Positions 13,069-21,357 of a stretch of 64,000 bases of DNA are shown in pieces. The position numbers were made by a program, and so were the translations under genes. The notes under the pieces were generated by a model. That model searched no databases. It saw nothing but the letters and a program-made list of their open reading frames with translations, and had not been told where the DNA came from. This DNA is from Ustilaginoidea virens (Eukaryota; Ascomycota; Sordariomycetes; Hypocreales; Clavicipitaceae). Where the stretch lies: positions 5,208,001-5,272,000 of the forward strand of contig NC_057318.1 of the NCBI RefSeq assembly GCF_000687475.1, written 5' to 3'. How positions within the stretch are numbered: position 1 is the first letter of the stretch; the number at the start of each line of letters is the position of its first letter.

Positions 13069-14204
13069 ATGAGGGCTTCCATCGCTGCTGTGGCTATTGG
13101 CCTTTCGACGGTGCCCGGCACTGTTGCGTGGGGATGTGAGTAACCACGGAGCCTCCAGCTTCAAAACACCAGCCAGCATCATCGTTTACTTGGCCGTAGC
13201 TGGGATCGTCATCCACATCATTCGGACGATTAGAGGAGCTGACCAAGATATGCCGGCCGTCTAGCACTGGGCCACATCACCACTGGATACCTGGCCAGCC
13301 ACTTTGTCGAGAATACGACGCAGGTCTTCTTCCAGGAGCTTCTCCGAAGCGACGACAACGACTACCTGGCCAAGGTTGCCTCGTGGGCCGATTCCGTTCG
13401 GTACACGAAATGGGGCCGCTTCACAAAGAACTTCCACTTCATCGACGCTCACGACAATCCCCCTCACTCGTGCAACGTCGACTTGAAACGGGACTGCAAA
13501 ACGGACGGCTGCGTGATTAGCGCCTTGGCCAATTACACCGAGCAGTCTCTCGATCCAAGCCTGCCAGCTTGGCGCCGTGCCCAAGCCGCCAAGTTCGTCA
13601 TCCACTTTGTGGGCGACCTGCATCAGCCGTTGCACAATGAAGACGTCGCCCTCGGAGGAAACCGCATTCATGTCCTGTGGGATGGTAAGGAGTACAACCT
13701 GCACCACGTCTGGGATACCTCCATCGCGGAGAAGTGGATTGGGGGGAAGCGCGGAAAGCCCTATGTCCTCGCCGAAAGGTGGGCCAACCAGCTGGCCGGC
13801 GAGATCAGAGACGGCAAATTCTCAGGCCAGGTAGACGCTTGGCTGGACGACCTCAACTTTGAAGATGCCGTAGAGACGGGCATGGCCTGGTCGAGGGAAG
13901 CAAATGCCTTTGTGTGCACTCATGGTATGTCGTTGCTTGTATGAGCATATAAACAAAACACCAACCCTATGGGCCAACCGACGACGGCCGTCCATGCTGA
14001 CCAGAAGTCAAAATGAATTTAGTGCTACCCGATGGCCCGGCGGCAATTGTGAACCAAGAACTTGGCGGCGCCTACTTCAAAAAGGCTGGTCCAGTGATAG
14101 AGCTACAGGTTGCGCGTGCTGGACTGCGGATGGCTGCTTGGCTTGACCAAATAGCCAAGCGATACCCTACGGCTGAGAGAGGGGAGCCATCGTTTGAACT
14201 CTAA
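13069..14204 (+). CDS. Secreted S1/P1-type zinc nuclease
   Basis: Exons 13069-13135, 13265-13924 and 14023-14204 (introns of 129 and 98 bp) give 302 residues. The first 20 residues are a signal peptide; the mature chain would begin WGSLGH. In the S1/P1 family the N-terminal Trp and the following His are zinc ligands of the three-zinc centre. Other ligand motifs visible are ASWADSVR, FHFIDAHD, FVIHFVGDLHQPLH and NLHHVWDT. The family cleaves single-stranded nucleic acids and removes 3'-phosphates, usually outside the cell for phosphate and nucleotide scavenging. The last acceptor (14022) was chosen because it yields CTHVLPDGP, continuous with the family's C-terminal helices. The first intron falls one residue after the Trp-Gly pair, so exon 1 is almost exactly the signal peptide. 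Confidence 0.95.
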
Positions 14205-16430
14205 ATAGAAGAGTAGATTGGGTGGGAAAACATGGCATCGGGGTGATGCACCGGGCTTCGGTCGAATGGTTATTATTATCATGCTACCAACTGGTGGATT
14301 CGGGTTCCTCCCCAGTACCTATTGCAATGACGTCTAGAAAAAAACAATCTCAGACATGAGCCCCATGACTGCGTCCTCGGAGTGACTGGTGCGTGTGTCT
14401 GTCAGGCAAGTTTCAACTTGTCAACAGGGGGGGGGCAAACCCAAATTTCGCGGTGTTGGTTCACAGTTGCCGGTTTCCGAGATTCCAGTATCACCGTTAA
14501 ATCAAACCTTTGCCCAAGCGGGGATCTGCACAGCTTCCGGCCGCATTTTGTCACATGCGACAAAGATCGTTCGGCAGGGAAGGAGGAAGAAGAGCGGCGG
14601 CCGTTACACGTTCGAGTTAGCGGCAGGGCGGTGGTACGACGGTGCTGTTTCAGGCAAAGTTGGGTCACACTGTCACAACAGAAATCGTGGCACGCGGCTG
14701 AATTCTTTGCCACCTTGCCCGATACTCAGACAGGCAAGAAAGTTCTGCCATGATGCAGGGTCATGATGTGAGAGCTTCCGGTAACAACGTGCATGGATAT
14801 CGGTGCCTAGACGTAAAGCAAGCGTCTTGTCGCCGCGGGGAAAATATGACGCAGCATACCTAGCATCTCGGATCTTTTGTCCTGAAAACACGGCGCGAGC
14901 CTGGCTGACGAGGCTGGCATTTGTTCTTCAGCAGTCAAATCGCGGGTTTCAAAGAGCAGCTGTGATTGAGATGACATCCCCTGAAACGGGACGGTTGATG
15001 GATGGTACCGAGACACAAGTCGTGGTCGGTTCCCATTCTCTCCATCAGCATCGCAGTGGCAGTGGCAGCGGCAGTGGCAGGTGGAAGTCGTAGAAGCGGC
15101 CGTCTCTCGATACTCCACAACTTCCTTTCGCCGTCGCGATGTGGCTGGCCGAACGAGGTGACAGATCTTACGGGTTCGTCTGAGGCTTGATTTTGATTCA
15201 AGGAGAGCGGGAGGCGAAACGGTTGTTCCGTAAGCCGTGCGTGACGTGATTGGCCCGTAGGGGAAGGGCGTGTCTGGGGCAGGGGTTCGCTGACAGGCAG
15301 CCATGGCATCGTGAGACGCACAGAGCCGCAGGTCTCTTCCGACTTCAACCCCCCCCTGCTTCACCTCCGCACCACAAGCCCAGGCCCCAGACGGCATTCG
15401 ACCCCTTGGCGGGGCCCGCTCTGCTTCAGAAGCAGCACCAAGCGACCGGCGTGTCAAGCCCGTCCCGCCAACCCGGCTCTCGCTTCCGAGCCTGTCCGAA
15501 AAGCCACTCCAGGTACAACAGCATGTGTGTCTGCCTGTCACTGTGCTAGATGGGTAGGTAGCTAGGGACGATTTTGGCCCCGTTCGAAAAGTTTTCTTGA
15601 CGCCGTCGACTGACTTTGCTAGGCCCGTGTGCTTCTGCGGTTAGCTCGTCTCCTTCCTGGGCGCCCATCCTTGGTCCGCGCCCCTGCTTTTGCTTCGAGA
15701 CGGGGAGAGCACTCTGGTTCGTACGTCCCAGCTCCGTGGACCGGTTACAACACGCAGGCCCGGAATCGGATTGTCTCCCCCATCTTCTCGCTTCAGCATG
15801 GCATGGTTTAGCGTCTCTCCACTTGGCTCGGTAAAAAGAAAGCAAACACCCTGCTACTTCGGGCCCTCCTCCTCAGTGCAACCCCTTGCTCTGCATGGCC
15901 TTGGAAACCTGCCTCAGCCTGTCTAGTTGGGATATGGAATCGTCTCCTGGAGATGGGAGCACATACCTTTGTCTGGCTTGTTCCTCTGACGCCATGCAAG
16001 TTTCCCCCCGCACCCGGGTTGCAGTCATGCCGCCTTGCCGACCTGCCGACCTGCCGCCCTGCCGCCCTGCCGCCGTGGTCCGCAGGTCCTTGTCTTCCTT
16101 ATAATGAAGGTCTTGGCACTCGCCGAGTATTTCGTTTTGTGTCCTCGTCCCCGTCAGTTGGTTTTCCTTTTCTTTTCTTTTGCCCCGATTCTTGTCCCCC
16201 GCTATCCGGACAGCTATCGTTTCTCTGTGGCGTGTGCAGTGTACCGTCTTCGTTCGTTTCTTGCTTTCTTCCCTCATTCTTTTCCGCATCCCATCTCTTG
16301 AACGACAATTGGTCTGGAACCAGTTGAGACACATCTTTGAAATTCTTATTCGGCTTGCAACCAACGCGCAGCCTTCCGAGACAATATCGCCTCTTTTCAT
16401 GATAGTTGCAAACGAACTCGAATCCTCGAC
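14205..16430. other. Intergenic, no supported gene (2.2 kb)
   Basis: Open frames of up to 244 codons occur on the minus strand, but they are Arg/Ser/Pro-rich, cross G-runs and show no recognisable domain. A GCCGACCT/GCCGCCCT tandem lies at about 16030-16075. The last 300 bases before 16431 are pyrimidine-rich and are a likely promoter and leader for the next gene. Confidence 0.55.
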
Positions 16431-18261
16431 ATGCATATCAAGACGGTCATCGTAGCCCTGGCTGGCCTGTCTGCTGCGGTTGGTGCCGCCGATGCTGCTC
16501 GCAGACCGCTGTTTTCTCGAACCCTAGAGCGCCGCCAACGAGGTGGCAACCGGCAGGATGGGGGTCGGAACGGCGGCGGCACGAACAACGGGGTCGGCGG
16601 CGGTAACAATGGCGGCGGCGGCGCCGCCATTCTCGACGGCAATCTCATCCAGACGGGGTCGCAGCAAGACGGCAATAACCCTGGAGCTCAAGGCCAATCC
16701 GCCTCGAAAACGTCGGTAACGTTGCACAGACGGTGTCGATTCCAAAGGGGCGGCGGGCTAACCAGGAAACCAGTGACAACGAGAACTTCATCAACTTTTG
16801 CCGAGGCAAGACCTTGACCAACGGTCGGCAGATCAAGCAGGGCTCCTGCAACGGGATCCGTAAGTCCTTTTGTCCCGAAAGCCTCTTGGGACCCGTTTCC
16901 CCTCTTTCCCTGCTGACGCACCCTCAGCCATGGGCAACATTCCTTCGACCAAAAACATGGTTTCCAGCCTCTTTGTCAACCCGAAAAACGGCGACAACAT
17001 TGCTGCCAACCAGGACTTCAAGATCCAGGTCCAGATGATCAATTTCAGCCCTGGCACCTTCACCAATGCCACCTCCACCTATTACTCCGCGCCGCAGGAT
17101 CTTGATTCCCAGGGCAACATCATTGGCCATACCCACGTTACGGTTCAGGATACCGGAAGGAGCCTGAACCCGAGGCAACCTCTGGATCCAACGCAGTTTG
17201 TCTTTTTCAAGGGCATCAACGACGCCGGAAACGGCCGGGGCCTGCTGTCGGCCGATGTTCCCGGTGGCCTCCCGGCCGGCAACTACCGTCTTTGCAGTAT
17301 GTCCTCTGCTGCGAACCATCAGCCTGTATTGATGCCGGTTGCCCAGCGCGGTGCCCAAGATGACTGCGTTCGTTTCACAGTGTCCAACAATGGTGCTGGG
17401 GGCGGCAACGGTGGCAACGGCCGCAATGGAGTGCCTAGCAATGGCCAAGTGTCTGGCAATGCCGGCAACCAGGGTCAAGGCCGACAGGGACAGCAGGGAC
17501 AGCAGGGTCAACAGGGACAGCAGGGACAGCAGGGACAGCAGGGACAGCAGGGACAGCAGGGACAGCAGGGTCAACAGGGACAGCAGAGTCAACAGGGACA
17601 GCAAGGCCAGCAGGGCCAGCAAGGTCGACAAGGACAGCAGGGACAGCAGGGACAGCAGGGACAGCAAGGCCAGCAGGGCCAGCAAGGTCGACAAGGACAG
17701 CAGGGACAGCAAGGCCAGCAGGGCCAGCAAGGTCGACAAGGACAGCAGGGACAGCAGGGACAGCAAGGTCAACAAGGACAGCAGGGACAGCAAGGTCAAC
17801 AAGGACAGCAGGGACAGCAAGGTCAACAAGGACAGCAGGGACAGCAAGGTCAACAAGGACAGCAAGGTCAACAAGGACAGCAGGGACAGCAGGGACAGCA
17901 GGGACAGCAGGGACAGCAGGGACAGCAGGGACAGCAAGGTCAACAAGGACAGCAAGGACAACAAGGACAGCAAGGCCAACAAGGACAGCAAGGACAACAA
18001 GGACAGCAGGGACAGCAGGGACAGCAAGGTCAACAAGGCCAGCAGGGACAGCAAGGTCAACAAGGCCAGCAAGGTCAACAAGGACAGCAAGGACAACAAG
18101 GACAGCAAGGCCAACAAGGACAGCAAGGACAACAAGGACAGCAGGGCGGTAAACAAGCCGGAAGGCAAGGCGGCCCGCAAACTGGCAACGGCTCTAACAT
18201 GTCCGGGTCAAATGGCGAAACGCTCGGCGTCGATCAGAGCGAGATCATTCTAGACGTCTAG
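16431..18261 (+). CDS. Secreted protein with 74 collagen-like GQQ triplets
   Basis: Exons 16431-16715, 16766-16859 and 16928-18261 give 570 residues. Residues 1-20 form a signal peptide, followed by a Gly/Asn-rich linker (about 35-70). Residues about 100-285 match a conserved fungal secreted domain (ENFINFCRGKTLTNG, NGIPMGNIPSTKNM, IGHTHVTVQD, FVFFKGINDAGNGRG, NHQPVLMPVAQRGAQDDC), whose relatives are widely mislabelled 'ribosomal protein s17'. Function unknown. Residues 311-532 (17479-18144) are exactly 74 Gly-X-Y triplets, nearly all GQQ with four GRQ and one SQQ in place of GQQ. The short tail contains no clear GPI signal. Intron 1 (50 bp, 16716-16765) is inferred because it restores the frame and joins QSASKTS to ETSDNENFINFC; its branch site is unusually close to the acceptor, so this junction is the least certain. 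Confidence 0.85.
17479..18144 (+). repeat. Coding 9-bp minisatellite, 74 units
   Basis: 666 bp made of 9-bp units of the form GGN-CAR-CAR, encoding Gly-Gln-Gln. The third bases vary in a patterned way (GGA/GGT/GGC; CAG/CAA), and larger blocks recur, for example units carrying GGTCGACAA at about 17623, 17686 and 17731. This points to expansion by duplication of multi-unit blocks as well as single units. The periodicity of three keeps other frames open: a Leu-Leu-Ser frame on the minus strand and a Ser-Arg-Asp frame on the plus strand. Confidence 0.97.
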
Positions 18262-19032
18262 GCCATCATCCGTGGCGTGGGGTGTTCCTTGTTCCGAACT
18301 AATGGCGACTTGGTGATGGTATGACTTGGCGGTGCAGGGAACCTGGCATCTCCAGGGGGCCAAGATTTGCGTGGTGGCTGGACATGGGCATGTTTTGCTG
18401 ACCATGGAAGAATGCAAGCACACAGCTCAGGCAGCAAACTTTCGAGGAGGCAGTTATGTGGTGATTTCTTAGCGCTCTACTTGATGAATCCAACTTGTTC
18501 CCCTTTGTTCTATTAGCGCCTTGTAGTTTTTCAGGCTGGGTGGGGACGACGACGACGGTGATGCTTTGCTTTGCTTTTGCCAGGGAGACAGACACTTGGG
18601 TTGTATTTACATTTTACCGGGCTTGCGCTTCGCACGATGGAGCAAAGCCACGGTAGCGTCAGTGGCCGCGAGACCAAGCACGTTTAAGGTCGTCGACTGG
18701 CTTCTGCTACGGTGCCGAGGACAGCGCGGTAAAGTCAATACATGCAGGATCAGGCAAAGCAGAAGGACACGACCAAGCAGCACGGCACCGCAACATCAAC
18801 ATCGCAGAGCTGGCGCCGCTGCCCAGCGGCCCCTTGTCCCCCCCCCCCCCCCCCCCCCCCCCCTTCGTCCCCAAGACGCAGTTTTGACCAGAACGTCGTG
18901 CATTTCCCGCTCCAGCGCTTTCCCTCCGGGTCCCGCGAGAACCCGCTCCGCCGGCCACGACCAAGCGGCCCGCCCTGAAAACCAGCATGGCGGCGCGCCG
19001 GCTCGGCATCCCGTGCGTGCTGCGCTCGCGCA
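18262..19032. other. Intergenic with C26 tract
   Basis: Convergent spacer between the GQQ-protein gene (+) and the small secreted-peptide gene (-). A run of 26 C lies at 18838-18863. No other gene is supported. Confidence 0.55.
18838..18863. repeat. C26 homopolymer
   Basis: Twenty-six consecutive C on the + strand (G on the other). Guanine runs of this length can fold into quadruplexes and are normally unstable, so the length may vary or be an assembly estimate. Confidence 0.95.
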
Positions 19033-19293
19033 TCACCTCGGCTTGGGCCTGCGTCCGGTCAGTCACTTCCCCCGGTCCGCCTGGCAGCAAAAGCTCAGTG
19101 GTAGCGTAGCGAAGGACAAGGGCTGGGGGGTTTCCGCTGCTCAAACCTACCCGCAGCCTTGGGGCGTCACGGCGCCGAAGAAGCAGTCGCCTGGTAGCTT
19201 GGCGACGATTTGGTCGCTCTGGATGGGGGTGATGACGATTCCGGCGCGGCAGGCCGGCGCGGCGGCGAGCAGGGCAGCCAGCAGCGTCTTCAT
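19033..19293 (-). CDS. Very small secreted cysteine-containing peptide (52 aa)
   Basis: Two exons on the minus strand, 19293-19151 and 19048-19033, with an intron of 102 bp (GTAGGT...CAG), give 52 residues. Residues 1-17 (MKTLLAALLAAAPACRA) look like a signal peptide. The mature part reads GIVITPIQSDQIVAKLPGDC, then FFGAVTPQGCGPKPR, with two cysteines nine residues apart. Short fungal secreted peptides ending in a CFFG-V-TP-GC type motif exist in my recollection, but I cannot name the family or a function. The last five residues depend on the acceptor: the CAG at 19049 is preceded by a good CTGAC branch site, whereas an alternative CCAG near 19080 would give a different short tail. A small apoplastic or effector-like peptide is only a possibility. 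Confidence 0.5.
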
Positions 19294-20016
19294 GCGCGCT
19301 GCGTGGAGTTGGGGTGCAGGAAAGAGAGGAGGACGGTGCGTTGTTGCGGGCGCGTGTCTACGGACCGGCGGTGAGAGAGCGACACTCGGATCAGGAGGGA
19401 GGGGAGGGGAGCGACAAAAGGGGATTCGAGGGCGCTGCCGTGGTGAAAGGGGAGGAAGAGTAAAGAGGGAGGAGGGAGGAGGGAGGAGGGAGGAGGGAGG
19501 AGGGAGGAGGGAGGAGGGAGGCAGAGTCAGAGATGGCTTGCGGCTTGCAAGGGATGGTGTTGAGGGGGGTTTCTCTGACGAGGCGCGTCACAGTTGGAGG
19601 TTTCAACTGAAACGTCCAGAATGTCGTCCCCTGAGGAGGGGCCAGTGGGGGGAAGGGGGGGGGGAGGCCGCCTCGGGAGTCGGTGGCGCTTTGGTGGCAA
19701 CTGGCAACTGGGGCACCCTAATGGATCAAGTAGCGTCTGGTGTGTGTGAACGGCAACGTCGATTCCGTCAAGTCTGCCCAGGACGGACTGGGACACTAGG
19801 ACGTACGGTACCTAGGTAGGTAGGTAGTTGACCTCTGTATCTACTGCTGGTTGTTGCCGAGCAGCATGATGGCCACTGGTCCGCTCCATCGAAAGCATCA
19901 TGCCTCCCGCCCAGTCGTTCCATCACCATCGTCACGCCGCCGCCCCCCCTCCCCGCGACGCCATGCATCCCACCCTCGTTCTGCCAAGCTCCCCCTTCCG
20001 CACCACCGCTGAAGCC
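19294..20016. other. Intergenic spacer with G-rich heptamer array
   Basis: Promoter side of the small peptide gene and 3' side of the Asterix gene, both minus strand. It holds the GGAGGGA array (19464-19521), a run of nine G near 19657 and a GGTACCTAGGTAGG cluster at about 19805-19830. No gene seen. Confidence 0.5.
19464..19521. repeat. Purine heptamer array (GGAGGGA)n
   Basis: About eight tandem copies of GGAGGGA on the + strand. All-purine G-rich arrays of this sort can form G-quadruplex or triplex structures. It lies about 170-230 bp upstream of the small secreted-peptide start. Confidence 0.9.
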
Positions 20017-20796
20017 TCACGAAGAAGGGACAGGGGCGGGAGGTTCGGTCCTGGATCCGCCGGCCGGTCCGCGATTAGGCGGCAGGAAGAGAGGCATGTA
20101 GGTAACGCCAAGCGCCATGACTGCCGGCAACCACACATTAGCAAGCGCGCGCACTCATCTCTCGCCATCGACGACTCTCTCCCCCGCCACGCCGCACCGG
20201 CAAACTAGCCGAGGGGTAACACGTACCGGACATGAGCACCGAAAAGACCCCGGGCGTCGACGACTTCTTCTTGGCGTCCTCGCTCTCCCCCAGCCAGTTC
20301 TGTACGGTGAAGACGACGGCGGCCCTATTGCGCGCGCGTTAGCCAGCATGCGCGGTTGAAGACGAGCGAACCGGCAGACGACGACTCCGCGAGCCCCGAG
20401 GGCGAGGGAACCACGGTTGCGCGGGTGGCCCCCGCTGGTACGGGTTGGATGTTCAGAACGCAAGCGCCGCTATGCGCGGTGCCGCCAACGGTGGGACAAT
20501 CAACAGGCGAGGGGGCGGCGCCGTACCATCCAATGTACCGGTTTCGGGTGAACATGGCCGCCATGGGCAGCGTCGACGAGATGGTGGACGAGAACTCGGG
20601 CTTGTCGCTCGACGCGGCGGGTTCTTGGTAGGGGACAACTGGGACGGCGGGAGGGAGCGTCAGCAACGGAGCGAAAGCGAAGCCCGGTTCGGAACGAGAC
20701 CGCAACGGCGGCGGGCGGGTCACGGCTGATCGATCTGTCGGTTGGATCCCGGTACTCACCCAGGTCTGGTCGTCGCATGTCCTTGGCTGGCGCCAT
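20017..20796 (-). CDS. Asterix-like PAT-complex subunit (ER membrane chaperone)
   Basis: Four small exons, 20796-20760, 20638-20527, 20324-20227 and 20120-20017, give 116 residues. The core EFSSTISSTLPMAAMFTRNR, then YIGW and QNWLGESEDAKKK, is the conserved signature of the Asterix (WDR83OS, formerly UPF0139) family, followed by a hydrophobic pair of helices ending MPLFLPP. In animals Asterix with CCDC47 forms the PAT complex, which shields polar transmembrane segments of multipass proteins during insertion at the ER. The same role is inferred. All junctions keep the family sequence continuous (DLVVPYQEP, IGWAAVVF, LMSVMALGV). The second intron is 202 bp and the C-terminus is a Pro/Ser-rich tail beyond the family core. 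Confidence 0.93.
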
Positions 20797-21357
20797 CGTG
20801 GGGTCGCTGCTGAACGATGGGGGTTGTTGGTGTGAAAAGGAAGGGCAGGGAGTTGAGGATGGGATGATTTCTCGACGCCGACCAGGCCAATGCCAATGCT
20901 TTGCAATGCAGCGGAAAGGCAGCGCAGTGGGGCTGCCGTGCCAGGCTCTAAAGGCAAGTGCGACCCACCATCCCTCTGTGCAGCAGTACATACCTAGGTA
21001 CCTAATACAGCAGCATGCAGCATCATGTAGCCTAGCCGTACAGAGAGGTAGGTACATGTGGGTACCTGATGTAAAATGTAAAAGCCCCATTTTCTGTGAA
21101 CCGCTGATGAATTGTACAAAAATTGCGTTTGCAAGAGTCGAGATGCTTCTGAGCATTGGAATCTCTGCTCAGCTCCCAGCCGCAAAGACCTTCTAATCCG
21201 AGTCCTGGCCTGTGCTTTTTTTTTCTTTTTTTTTAAGAAAAATTTCTCCCCAAGACAACCCCATCATCGTCACCCGCGTCTTTGCAACAGGGAAAAGAAG
21301 GGAAAAAAAGGGAAAAAAAAAAAAAAAAAAACCTTCCCATCCCCTTCCACCCTTCCC
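20797..21357. other. Intergenic spacer between two minus-strand genes
   Basis: Carries the Asterix promoter and the 3' UTR of the 881-residue gene. TAGGTACCTA-type clusters lie at about 20990-21070 and an A19 tract at about 21313-21331. No gene seen. Confidence 0.5.

Noticed and set aside
14807..15541. 244-codon minus-strand frame
   Set aside because: Arg/Ser/Pro-rich, no domain, no plausible promoter or splice context; treated as chance.
17479..18144. CRISPR-like array
   Set aside because: Contiguous 9-bp coding units without spacers in a eukaryotic gene; a minisatellite, not CRISPR.
16924..18180. 418-codon minus-strand Leu-Leu-Ser frame and 304-codon plus-strand Ser-Arg-Asp frame (17339-18253)
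   Set aside because: Both are other-frame readings of the 9-bp GQQ minisatellite; the true frame carries the signal peptide, conserved domain and splice sites.
18566..19819. 417-codon + strand frame
   Set aside because: It reads through the C26 tract and the GGAGGGA array (poly-Pro, then EEGGGRR repeats) and overlaps the better-supported secreted-peptide gene.
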